Origin: Pseudofrankia coriaricola
GTDB taxonomy: Bacteria; Actinomycetota; Actinomycetes; Frankiales; Frankiaceae
Assembly: GCF_001854805.1 (NCBI RefSeq)
Contig: NZ_MBLO01000025.1
Span: 1 to 64,000 of the forward strand
Direction of reading: 5' to 3'
DNA: 64,000 bases
The position numbers and the translations under genes are program-made. The stretch's first letter is position 1, and each line of letters opens with the position of its first letter. Shown in pieces: positions 32,702-44,371 of the stretch. The notes below the pieces were generated by a model, which saw only the letters and a program-made list of their open reading frames with translations, was not told where the DNA came from and made no database searches.

Positions 32702-33261
32702 AGCCTTTGGGATCCTGACCCCGTACATGTGAGTGAGGTCCTCAGGCAGCAAGCCGGATGCGCGCTCGGGCGCCACTTTCCGACCGATTCGCGAACAGAC
32801 CGGGCCGGGCCGGGCCTGTGTTTCGTCGGTCCGGGACGCGGCCTCGGAGCGACATGACGGGCTCTGCCGAAACTGCCAACACTCAGCGAACGGGGACAAG
32901 CCACCCGGCGTCCCGATCCGCGAGTACCCCGATCGCGGTCGCGCCTCCGTACGCCCCCCTCCGAGCGTAGGGTCGGCGCGACCGCGGCCGGGCGGGACCG
33001 TCCTAGACGAGTGGAACCCTCCTAGTCCACACGTCCGTGGTCCCAGCGGCGGAGGGATCCCCATCGCCTCCGCCTAGCCTGGACATTCCGTACCCACCTG
33101 CCGCCGACCCAAGCCGCGACTTCGGGCCTGACCAGCGACGTTATGGCCACCTACCCAGCTGAGCCGGGCTTACGCACCCAATATGAGTCGGCTGAAGCTG
33201 GGAGCGTCCAGCCAAGGTTCGGGCATCCAACGGGCGACTGACCACCGCATCCCGACTTCCG

Positions 33262-33285
33262 GGGCTGTCGGATGACCGACAGCCC
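33262..33285. terminator. Perfect 10-bp hairpin
   Basis: GGGCTGTCGG (33262-33271), loop ATGA, CCGACAGCCC (33276-33285). It stands alone in the intergenic region. It is 448 bp beyond the L,D-transpeptidase stop and so may or may not terminate that operon. Confidence 0.45.
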
Positions 33286-33409
33286 GCGTGTCTTGCGCTA
33301 GCCCCGACCCGGCACCCGACGAACCGCACAAGTCGCCCCCCTCGGGCGCCACCGGCCCCCCGGCGGAGTGGCGCCGTTCCAGCGACCAGCAAGCGCACCT
33401 CAACCACAA

Positions 33410-33704
33410 CTGGTGACAGCGCATCGGCGCAGTGCCAACCCGACCACGTCGTCAGTCTGGTCCCAGCCCCACCACCGCCAAATGCCAGGACCCGGAGCCA
33501 CGCGGGGAGGACGCTCAGCGTCCGACAGGCGGCGCCCGGCGGCGGGCGCGGACCGTCCGGCCGCGGGACCGCCTCACCCACACCTGGTGACAGCGCATCG
33601 GCGCAGCGCCAACCCGACCACCTCGTCAACCCGGTCCCAGCCCCACCACCGCCAAATGCCAGGACCCGGAGCCACGCGGGGAGGACGCTCAGCGTCCGAC
33701 AGGC
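33410..33704. repeat. 121-bp direct repeat, two copies
   Basis: Copy 1 is 33410-33530 and copy 2 is 33584-33704, an offset of 174 bp. They differ at only a handful of bases, for example AGTGCC versus AGCGCC. Both contain CCCCACCACCGCCAAATGCC and end CAGCGTCCGACAGGC. Confidence 0.9.
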
Positions 33705-33732
33705 AGGGCGGCGCGTCCAGCGCCCGCACGCC

Positions 33733-34500
33733 TTAGGCGATGATGTCGACCGGGGTGCCGGTCGGCACGGTTCCCGCGAGACGAGTGATGGCGTCGTTGC
33801 TGAGCCGGATGCACCCGTGGGAGACGTCCTGGCCGAGCAGCTGCGGCTGGTTGGTGCCGTGGAGGCCGATCACCGGATCCTGGCCTTCGAAGGAGTCGAG
33901 GGTCGTGGAGAAGCCGTTGAGACCGAATGCGTACGGACCATACGGTCCGTTCGGGTTCGGTGGCTTCAGTAGCTCCGCGAGGTAGAACCGGCCGCCCGGT
34001 GTCGGAGTGTCCGAGGTTCCGATCGCGACCTTCTCCACGGCGATCGAAGCGTCCGACTTGTAGAGCGTGAGGGTGTGCTGGCCGCGGGACACCACGATCC
34101 GGTACGGAGTGCTGCTTGCGGTCACCTGCTCGGCTTTGACCCAGCCAGTCGAGCCGTTTGGCTGGACTGGCAGCAGGACCTGCCACCAGCCCGGCATCTT
34201 GGCCGTGACGAGGAGGACGAGCTTCGCGCCGTCCTGGTTTGGGTTTGCCAGCCGTAGCTTCGGGGTCGCGGCGGCGGCGGGCGCCCCGGGCGCGGGGTAG
34301 ACCGCGACCGAGTTACCGGTCGCGGCCAGGATCGTGCTGTCCACGCCAACCCCGGCCACGGCGGCCAGCTGGGTCTTCACCGGGTCCGGCATCTGGGTGG
34401 GGGTGGCCTCCGGGGCCCCGCCGCCCCCACAGCCGGCCGCGGTGACGGCGGCGAGAGCCGCCACCACCGTGGCGCGAGCGATCTTGCCGGAGAACCTCAT
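33733..34500 (-). CDS. L,D-transpeptidase (YkuD) lipoprotein
   Basis: 255 residues. The short signal ends VTAAGC (lipobox Cys about residue 24). A middle domain of about 90 residues has an SH3-like or Ig-like look (SVAVYPAPGAPAAA, GWWQVLLPVQPNGSTGWVKAEQV). The catalytic YkuD domain begins YRIVVSRGQHTLTLYKSDASIAVEKVAIGTSDTPTPGGRFYL. The active site is the canonical HGT plus SHGCIRLSN, with His and Cys intact. It would form 3-3 cross-links or attach proteins to peptidoglycan outside the membrane. ATG 34500 is clear. It lies 2 bp downstream of the secreted Thr/Ser-rich protein on the same strand, so the two are almost certainly co-transcribed. Confidence 0.9.
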   Translation of the reverse strand: MRFSGKIARATVVAALAAVTAAGCGGGGAPEATPTQMPDPVKTQLAAVAGVGVDSTILAATGNSVAVYPAPGAPAAAATPKLRLANPNQDGAKLVLLVTAKMPGWWQVLLPVQPNGSTGWVKAEQVTASSTPYRIVVSRGQHTLTLYKSDASIAVEKVAIGTSDTPTPGGRFYLAELLKPPNPNGPYGPYAFGLNGFSTTLDSFEGQDPVIGLHGTNQPQLLGQDVSHGCIRLSNDAITRLAGTVPTGTPVDIIA

Positions 34501-34502
34501 GA

Positions 34503-35267
34503 TCAGCCGGTGAAGTGCGGGGTGCCGGGGACGGCCGCGGCGGGCGGGGCGACCGGCAGGTTGGCCGGGATGGCCGGGACGGCCGGAGCGCCGGGGCAGG
34601 TCGAGAAACCGATGGCGGGGATCGCGACCAGCAGGACGTTGGTCGCGGCGTCCCATGGCGAGGCGATCACGGCCTTCGAGTGGCTGTTGAGCTTCTGGGT
34701 CTCGCCCGGCGCGATCGTCGAGATGCCGCCGCCGAGGTTGATGTCGAACCAGCCGAAGCCGAGCGCCTTGGCGCCGGTGTTCTTGATCGTCCAGTCCGGG
34801 CCGTTCGGGCCGCAGGTGGCGGTGATGAGCAGCGGGTTGACCTCGAAGTCCTCGATGCCGTTGATCTCCTTGTCACAGGGGACCTTGATCGGCGAGAAGG
34901 AGTTGAAGGTGTCGCAGCCCTTCTTGAAGTCGATCTCACCGAAGCCCGGGACGACGATCACGCCGGGCGTGCCGGTGGCCGTCGGGCTCGCGGACGTCAC
35001 CGCGGTACTGGTGAGGCTGGCCTCGGGCGTTGGCGTCCCAGTCGAGGTGGCCGTGGCGGTGGGCAGGGTGATCGCTGGCGGGCTGACGGTCACGGCGAGG
35101 CCGTTCGTCAGAGGAGTCGCCGTGGCCGTGGGGCTCGCTGACGGGCTGGTGGTCGCTTCGGGGCTCGTGCTCGGTGAGGGGGAGGCCGCCCACGCCGGAC
35201 CACCCACGGCGATCACCGCCGCGCCGACAGCGCCGGCCATGACGGCCCGCATTCTGGATTTACGCAT
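34503..35267 (-). CDS. Secreted protein with Ser/Thr/Pro stalk and four-cysteine domain, unknown function
   Basis: 254 residues, ATG 35267 after GGGAGACGG. The signal peptide MRKSRMRAVMAGAVGAAVIAVGGPAWA is well formed. About 90 residues of Thr/Ser/Pro/Ala low complexity follow (TPEASLTSTAVTSASPTAT). Next comes a compact domain of about 110 residues with four cysteines (KKGCDTF, KVPCDKE, TATCGPN, FSTCPGA) and beta-strand-like stretches (DWTIKNTGAKALGFGWFDINLGGG). The tail is Ala/Pro-rich. I do not recognise the family. The 2-bp gap to the L,D-transpeptidase suggests a wall-associated function, possibly as its substrate. Confidence 0.75.
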   Translation of the reverse strand: MRKSRMRAVMAGAVGAAVIAVGGPAWAASPSPSTSPEATTSPSASPTATATPLTNGLAVTVSPPAITLPTATATSTGTPTPEASLTSTAVTSASPTATGTPGVIVVPGFGEIDFKKGCDTFNSFSPIKVPCDKEINGIEDFEVNPLLITATCGPNGPDWTIKNTGAKALGFGWFDINLGGGISTIAPGETQKLNSHSKAVIASPWDAATNVLLVAIPAIGFSTCPGAPAVPAIPANLPVAPPAAAVPGTPHFTG

Positions 35268-35727
35268 GAATCCGTCTCCCTCACAGGACCGGCCCGCACG
35301 GTTGCCACCCGCGGGGCTAGTTGGCCGGAGCCGACGGGGGCACTTCCCCTGCGCGCACCGATGCCGGTGAGGAACGGTACCAACGACGCATAGCGGATAC
35401 ACAGGCGGGTTGCGGTCTAGAGCTGCCGTTGGGTGTCGGTTTCTGTATAGGAAGCTTGTCCTACTACGAAGGGTGAAATTTGCCATCCAGTGACAAACCC
35501 ATGGTGGCCTCGCCAAACCCACGCTGGAGCACGCCAAGCAGATGGCAGCCAGTCCGGTCATCAGGAGGAAGAGCCGATGCGGCCCAGGAGCCGGAAGGTA
35601 ACCGCCCCCACGCGAAACGGCCGGTCCCGCTCCCGGAGGAGAACCGGACCGGCCGTTCTGTCGATCGCCGGACTCACGCGCGGATACCCGCGCTCATCGG
35701 ACACCGCGCCGTGACGGTCCGTGGCAA
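35268..35727. other. Intergenic region between serC and the secreted-protein gene
   Basis: 460 bp. The right end carries the promoter of the minus-strand secreted-protein operon, with an AT-richer stretch around 35430-35500. The left part carries the serC terminator. No gene is supported. Confidence 0.5.
35616..35657 (-). terminator. Hairpin terminator downstream of serC
   Basis: AACGGCCGGTCC (35616-35627) pairs with GGACCGGCCGTT (35646-35657) across an 18-nt loop. It lies 71 bp after the serC stop in the direction of transcription. Confidence 0.6.
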
Positions 35728-37933
<2,206 letters not shown>

Positions 37934-38258
37934 CGAGTCCGGATCTCCGCTCTATGTATCGCAGTGATTGCGGCGTCCCCCCGCGGCGAGCATCCTGCCG
38001 CCCGGGGCCCGGCGACGCCACGAACAGGCCCCACCGACCATCCAACTCCTGGGACGGGACGATCGCCCTGTCCAGGGCCACAGGGAAACCCCCAGTGACG
38101 GGGAGGTGTCGTACTTCACACCCGGCGAAGCTGTTGGGTAGGTGAAACCTCCGTGTTACGGAGAGAACGCCGTCTCGGCACCGTCTCGACGCCGCGGCGC
38201 CGCCCTCCGCGCGGGGTTCCGGTGCCCGCCCCCCGCCGCCCGATGCCAGGATCGGCCC
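37934..38258. other. Divergent citA/pdxH intergenic region
   Basis: 325 bp expected to hold both promoters. A small hairpin CTCCGT-GTT-ACGGAG lies at about 38149-38163. Nothing else was recognised. Confidence 0.5.
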
Positions 38259-39038
38259 ATGGCCGCCCCCGAGCCCGCGTCCACCCGGCCGCGGCCCATC
38301 CAGCCAACAACGCATCAGCCGCGCCCCGGCCAGGCACCGCCCGGCCATCCGCACCCGGCTCGCGTCCCGGCGGAGACCGATACCCAGCTCGGCGCCGACC
38401 TCGCCGCGGTGCGCCGCGGCTACGGCGGTGGACGGCTCGAGGAGGGCGATCTGGCACCGACCTGGATGGAGCAGTTCGCGCGATGGTTCGCTGACGCGGC
38501 CGCGGCGGGCTCCGGAATCGTCGAACCGAACGCGATGGTGTTCGGTACCGCCGACGCCGCCGGGCGCCCGAGCGCCCGCACGGTGCTGCTGAAGGGCTTC
38601 GGCGCCGAGGGCTTCTTGCTGTTCACCAACTACACCTCCCGCAAGGGCACGGAAAGCGCCGCCAACCCGCACGGGAGCCTGGTCTTTCCCTGGTACGCGC
38701 TGGAACGCCAGGTGATCGTGGTTGGCACCGTGGAACGAGTGTCCGCGCAACGTTCCGCCGAGTACTTCCACTCCCGCCCGCGGGGCAGCCAGCTGGGCGC
38801 CTGGGCCAGCCACCAGTCGGCGGTGCTCTCGTCGCGAGCCGAGCTGGAACGCCGGGACGCGGAGCTTGTCGAGCGCTGGCCGCCGGGGACGCCGATCCCG
38901 GTCCCGCCGTTCTGGGGCGGGCTGCTCGTGGTCCCGGAGACGGTCGAGTTCTGGCAGGGCCGCCCCGACCGCCTACACGACCGCCTCCGCTACCGCCGCG
39001 CCGACGACACCTGGCTGGTCGAACGCCTCGCGCCTTGA
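38259..39038 (+). CDS. pdxH: Pyridoxamine 5'-phosphate oxidase
   Basis: 259 residues, FMN enzyme that makes pyridoxal phosphate. Core motifs: LAAVRRGYGGGRLEEGDLAPTWMEQFARWFADA, RPSARTVLLKGFGAEGFLLFTNYTSRKGTE (FMN and substrate binding), LVFPWYALERQVIVVGTVERVS, YFHSRPRGSQLGAWAS (RPxGSQ signature) and FWQGRPDRLHDRLRYRR, with W-L-V-E-R-L-A-P at the terminus as in the family. About 45 Pro/His/Arg-rich N-terminal residues are extra relative to the usual about 215. ATG 38259 is the only good start. Repeat element B begins 3 bp after the stop codon. Confidence 0.92.
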   Translation: MAAPEPASTRPRPIQPTTHQPRPGQAPPGHPHPARVPAETDTQLGADLAAVRRGYGGGRLEEGDLAPTWMEQFARWFADAAAAGSGIVEPNAMVFGTADAAGRPSARTVLLKGFGAEGFLLFTNYTSRKGTESAANPHGSLVFPWYALERQVIVVGTVERVSAQRSAEYFHSRPRGSQLGAWASHQSAVLSSRAELERRDAELVERWPPGTPIPVPPFWGGLLVVPETVEFWQGRPDRLHDRLRYRRADDTWLVERLAP

Positions 39039-39041
39039 CAT

Positions 39042-39586
39042 TGGTTCGCTCCGTGCGGGCACGGCGCTCCGGCCCCTTACTCGCTTCGCTCCCAAGGGAC
39101 CTCCGCGCCGTGTCCTCCTCCGCGAACGTGCCCTCCGGCGACCTCCGCTGCGGCCCAACCACCTTCGCTTCGCTCGGTGGCCGGGCCTCCGCGGAGGCGC
39201 GCCTCCGGGCCAGCACGGTTGCTTTGCGCTCGGACAGCGCGGGACCACATAACCGTGTGCGGGGCCACTTCGCTTCGCTCGTGGGGTGGGGTTCGCTCCC
39301 GACCGACCGGTACGGGAGTGCTTGGCCCGGTACCGGTCCAGACACCCACGAGCGAAGCGAAGTGGCCTACGGATGTGCCGCTTTGGGTTGGTGACGTTCA
39401 GCGGCGGGTGACCGTGCGGGCGCGAAGGCGCGCCTCGCGGAGGCCCGGCCCCGGAGCGAAGCGAACGGGGCCGGGCCGCAGCGAGGTCGCCGTAGCGCCC
39501 GTGAGCGGAGGAGGACGGCGCGCGGAGGTCCCGTGGGAGCGAAGCGAGTACGGGGCCGGAGCGCGCCGCCCGCACGGAGCGAACCA
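39042..39586. repeat. Large inverted-arm repeat element, copy B
   Basis: TGGTTCGCTCCG (39042-39053) is mirrored by CGGAGCGAACCA (39575-39586). The arms share the element's standard order (TACTCGCTTCGCTCCC, GGGACCTCCGCG, CGACCTCCGCTGCGGCCC, GCCTCCGCGGAGGCGCGCC). It fills the gap between the pdxH and gltA stop codons, leaving 3 bp on one side and 47 bp on the other. Its sequence diverges more from copy A in the left arm. Confidence 0.8.
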
Positions 39587-39633
39587 GCAACAACCTTCCC
39601 GCCTGACCCCAGACATGTCCCGGAGCGAACCAG

Positions 39634-41001
<1,368 letters not shown>

Positions 41002-41542
41002 GCCGGGCTCCTCTCGCTGTGGCAGCGCAGTCGGTCGACGGGCTGGCACGACGCCGGCGCCATGAGTCCGGGTAACGGAAGCCCTCGCGCCGGTTTGCTG
41101 GCAGTTCGTTACTCCCAAGTCTGGCTGCTCGGGGCGCCACATGCGCGTGATCGGAGTGGTACATCCGACGTGGGTTGCGCCACCCGGTCCGTCCCGCGTA
41201 GTCGGGTTGGTCTGCTGCGTCGCTGGAGCCGTGCTCAGCGCTCTGAGCTAGCCACATCTCGTGGCGGCAACGCTTGTCGACCTTGGTTCTGGTAGCTATT
41301 ACCCATTATTGATGGGAATGCGTTGTGTATCGCGCGCCACTCAGCGTGTGCCTGCAGCACCGGGCTGCCCCGAGTGGGCCCCGCCACTCTTGACGCCGCT
41401 TCGAGAGAAGGCGAGAAGGCCAATTCAGGGATATCCGCCATTGCGTCGAGTGGCCGGGAACGGGCCAACCGGGACAGATTGGCCCGGGTGAAGTCCGGTG
41501 AACGAAGTCCGGTGAACGGCCGCGACCCCGGCGCGGGAGCCG
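41002..41542. other. Intergenic region upstream of gltA
   Basis: 541 bp on the 5' side of gltA and the 3' side of the response regulator gene. AT-rich patches occur near 41225-41330. No gene, riboswitch or clear operator was recognised. Confidence 0.5.
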
Positions 41543-42247
41543 CTACCGCGGGCCGGCGGGAGGCGGGCCGGCGGGCGGGTCGGCGGCCGGGTCGACATCG
41601 GCCTGCGCGCGCAGCCAGGCCAGCACGGCCAGCACCCGGCGGTTGTCGTCCGCCGCGATCGGAAGGTCCAGCTTCGCCAGCAGGCTCGCGACGTGGTTCT
41701 CCACGGTCTTCGGCGCCAGGTGCAGCGCGGCGCCGATGCCCTGGTTCGACCGTCCCTCGGCCATGTGACGCAGCACAGTCCGCTCACGGTCCGTCAGCCG
41801 GGCGAGCGCGCTCGCCCGGCGGCGGTGCGCGAGCAGCGGGGCGACGATCTGCTCGTCCACCACCAGTCGGCCCGACGCGACCCGGCGCAACGCGTCCAGC
41901 AGCGTGTCGACGTCGTCGACCCGGTCCTTGAGCAGGTAGCCGACGCCGCCGAAGCCGTCACCGAGCAGCCGTACGACATGCGGCGTCTCGGCGTACGTCG
42001 ACAGCACCACCACGCCGACCCCCGGGTAGGTCGCGCACAGCCTCTCGGCGGCCCGCACGCCCTCATCGGTGAAGGTCGGCGGCATCCGGATATCGAGGAT
42101 CACCGCGTCCGGGGGGTCGGCGTCGACGGCGGCCAGCAGCTCCTCGGCCGTCCCCGCGGCGACCGTCACCTCGATACCGGCGTGGCGCAGGAGGAGGACC
42201 AGACCCTCCCGGAAGAGGGCCGAATCGTCGGCGACGGCTACCCGCAT
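41543..42247 (-). CDS. NarL/LuxR-family response regulator paired with the upstream histidine kinase
   Basis: 234 residues, ATG 42247. Receiver domain: VAVADDSALFREGLVLLLRHAG (acidic pocket), phospho-acceptor Asp in DAVILDIRMPPTFTDEG, VVLSTYAETP and GYLLKDRV. LuxR DNA-binding domain: RLTDRERTVLRHMAEGRSNQGIGAALHLAPKTVENHVASLLAKLDL. The last about 20 residues are Pro-rich (DPAADPPAGPPPAGPR). It closely resembles the orphan regulator at 22.4 kb. The kinase lies 212 bp upstream on the same strand, an unusually wide gap for a two-gene operon. Confidence 0.88.
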   Translation of the reverse strand: MRVAVADDSALFREGLVLLLRHAGIEVTVAAGTAEELLAAVDADPPDAVILDIRMPPTFTDEGVRAAERLCATYPGVGVVVLSTYAETPHVVRLLGDGFGGVGYLLKDRVDDVDTLLDALRRVASGRLVVDEQIVAPLLAHRRRASALARLTDRERTVLRHMAEGRSNQGIGAALHLAPKTVENHVASLLAKLDLPIAADDNRRVLAVLAWLRAQADVDPAADPPAGPPPAGPR

Positions 42248-42459
42248 GAGAACCCCATGCTCCGCATCGGGCCGCCCGGCGACCCTGGAGGGGGCGGCCG
42301 GCCGCCGGCCGAGTGCGCCTGCGACCCCTGGGGCAACACTGAAGGTACCTTCCGTAGTTGGTCTGTCGCCCGAGAACCTCACCCTGGCCGACGCCAGCTG
42401 GCCCGCGGGGGAGAAGGAAGAAGCCCGCTCCCGCCGATCTCCGGAGCGTGACCTGAGGC

Positions 42460-43674
42460 TCAGGCGATCGGGATGACCGCGGTGAGTGTCGTGCCCCTGC
42501 CCGGCGGGCTGTTGATGGTCAGGCGGCCGCCCAGCGTGCGGAGTCGGTCGGTGAGCCCGGCGAGGCCCCCGTCGGGGGTGGTCCGCGCGCCACCCTGGCC
42601 GTCGTCGGTGACCGTGAGGACGACGGCGAGGGGGGTACGGGCGACGGTGACGGTGGCGGCGGTGGCCTGGGCGTGTTTGACGGCGTTGGTGAGGGCTTCG
42701 CAGACCGTGTAGTAAGCGCTTGCCTCGACCTCGGGGCTGAGCCGTTCGTCGGAAGCGGTGACGGTGACCGCGAGGGGGAGGGAGTCGGCGACGGCCTCGA
42801 GCGCGGGGGCGAGGCCGCCGCCCGCGAGAAGGGCGGGGTAGAGGCCACGGGCGAGGGCGCGCAGCTCGGCGAGGGCGGCGGCGAGGTCGCCGCGGGCGGC
42901 GTCCAGGGCGGCGAGAGTGTCGGGTTCCGTGGCGGTGTGGCGGGCGACGCCGAGACGAGTGCCCAGAGCGAGGAGCCGTTGCTGGGCGCCGTCGTGGAGA
43001 TCGCGTTCGAGCTGGCGCCGGGCTTCGTAGGCGGCCGCGTTGGCCCGGGCGGAGGAGGCGAGGACCTCTTCGAGGCGGGCGTCGGCCGTCGCCTTGAGGC
43101 GGACGTTCTCCAGCGCGACCGCGAGCGCCTTCACCGTCACGTGGACGGAGTCCCAGGGACCACCCCGCCCGCTGCTCAGAACGACGACAGCCAACGGGCC
43201 GCCATCACGGTCGCGCAGCGGCACCCTCACGATGCCCTTGGTGGGTGCCGGGGGATCGGCCGGTGCCCCGCTCGCGGTGATGTGACGCATGTCGTCCTCG
43301 GCCCACAGGTAGATCTCGCCCGTCGGGTCGCGCAGAGCTGTCCGCAGCACGTTCCTGACGTCCGCCAGCGATGGCGGTACCGGCAGCGACGCGAGCAGCA
43401 GCGCGGTTCGCACCCGTGCCAGCCGGCAGCGCAGCGCCGCGGCGTCGAATGAACCTGGGATCGCGAGCACCGCGAGGGCTATCGGCAGGTACACCTGGTC
43501 CTGCGCCGTCGTCCTGACCAGAGTGGTAATGAGACAGGCCGTCGCCACTACGAGTGCCGCCGGGGCCAGGACACGGCATTCGAATCTGCTTGCAGGCCTG
43601 AGTCCCGCGCGCGACGGCGAGACCAGCGACCACGCCATGTCAGCACACCCCGCGATGCTGATGAGCCATGTCAT
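42460..43674 (-). CDS. NarX/DesK-type sensor histidine kinase
   Basis: 404 residues. The N-terminal part has two or three hydrophobic segments (MTWLISIAGCADMAWSL, LAPAALVVATACLITTLV, VYLPIALAVLAIPGSF). A GAF-like cytoplasmic region follows (GEIYLWAEDDMRHITASGAP, VRVPLRDRDGGPLAVVVLSS). The HisKA_3 dimerisation helix contains RQLERDLHDGAQQRLLALGTRLG with the phospho-acceptor His in LHDGAQQ. The HATPase domain ends VCEALTNAVKHAQ, VTDDGQGG and GGLAGLTDRLRTLGGRLTINSPPGRGTTL. ATG 43674 is used; GTG 43695 is in frame. The stimulus is unknown. Confidence 0.85.
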   Translation of the reverse strand: MTWLISIAGCADMAWSLVSPSRAGLRPASRFECRVLAPAALVVATACLITTLVRTTAQDQVYLPIALAVLAIPGSFDAAALRCRLARVRTALLLASLPVPPSLADVRNVLRTALRDPTGEIYLWAEDDMRHITASGAPADPPAPTKGIVRVPLRDRDGGPLAVVVLSSGRGGPWDSVHVTVKALAVALENVRLKATADARLEEVLASSARANAAAYEARRQLERDLHDGAQQRLLALGTRLGVARHTATEPDTLAALDAARGDLAAALAELRALARGLYPALLAGGGLAPALEAVADSLPLAVTVTASDERLSPEVEASAYYTVCEALTNAVKHAQATAATVTVARTPLAVVLTVTDDGQGGARTTPDGGLAGLTDRLRTLGGRLTINSPPGRGTTLTAVIPIA

Positions 43675-43864
43675 AAGCCTGGCACGGTCCGTCACAATCC
43701 CCACGCGGGGATGGGGGGAACCACCTAACCCGCCGCCAGGGTCCGCCCGTTGGTGGTCTTGCGTCGCCCGGCGGGTGGATTTGGGAGAGGTTTCCGGGCG
43801 AGAGTCGGGCCGGTGATCCCTTCCGGCGGGCTTGTGGGTGAACCCCGGTACATCCTGAGCTTCG

Positions 43865-43881
43865 CTAACGAGTATCGTCAG
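43865..43881. promoter_or_regulatory. Candidate MarR operator
   Basis: CTAACGA-GTA-TCGTCAG is a 17-bp imperfect palindrome with 6 of 7 pairs matching. It ends 3 bp before the MarR start codon, so it would overlap the leader or ribosome binding site. Autoregulation is inferred. Confidence 0.45.
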
Positions 43882-43884
43882 ACG

Positions 43885-44310
43885 ATGGAGACCGCGGCGA
43901 TGCCCGAGCTCGCGTCGGCGTTGCGCCTGTCCGTCATGCGGCTGTCCCGGCGGATGCGCCAGGAGCGTTCCAGCAGCCTCTCGCCGACGCAGATCGCGGC
44001 GCTTGCCACGCTTGAGCGGCACGGCCCTATGACGCTCGGCGAGATCGCCGCGCACGAGCGGGTGCAGCCGCCGTCGATGACCAGGGTCATCACCTACCTC
44101 GCGGATGCCGGCCTGGCCGTGCGGTCCGCGCATCCCACCGACGGCCGGCAGGTCATCGCCGAGATCACCGTGGCCGGCCACGCCCTGCTCGAGTCCGACC
44201 GGCGCCGCCGCGACGAGTGGCTCGCCGAGCGCCTGACCCACCTGTCCGGCGACGACATCGCCGCGCTGCGCCGCGCCGCCCCCATCCTCGAAAGCCTCGC
44301 CGGCTCCTGA
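43885..44310 (+). CDS. MarR-family transcriptional regulator
   Basis: 141 residues from ATG 43885. The winged helix-turn-helix is well formed: SSSLSPTQIAALATLERHGPMTLGEIAAHERVQPPSMTRVITYLADAGLAVRSAHPTDGRQVIAEITVAGHALL, with DGR at the wing tip. Flanking helices (ASALRLSVMRLSRRMRQ and the C-terminal DDIAALRRAAPILESLAG) form the dimer interface. The longer frame to 43750 is Arg/Gly-rich and crosses the palindrome, so I reject it. It diverges from the histidine kinase over about 210 bp and converges with the oxidoreductase gene. The effector is unknown. Confidence 0.85.
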   Translation: METAAMPELASALRLSVMRLSRRMRQERSSSLSPTQIAALATLERHGPMTLGEIAAHERVQPPSMTRVITYLADAGLAVRSAHPTDGRQVIAEITVAGHALLESDRRRRDEWLAERLTHLSGDDIAALRRAAPILESLAGS

Positions 44311-44371
44311 CTCCGCCGGCGCCCTCGGTGCCGCCCTGGCTGGGCGTGGGCGCATGGACGCGCGGCGGCCG

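Larger units (their letters stand above)
32702..33732. other. One-kilobase intergenic region with hairpin and long direct repeat
   Basis: 1031 bp between the small hypothetical gene and the L,D-transpeptidase stop. The right half is dominated by a 121-bp direct repeat. Open frames across it are explained by that repeat (the minus strand encodes WSGW(R/H)CADALSP twice) and look non-genic. Confidence 0.55.

Noticed and set aside
33410-33704. CRISPR array.
   Set aside because: Only two long repeat copies, no spacer regularity and no cas genes in the window.
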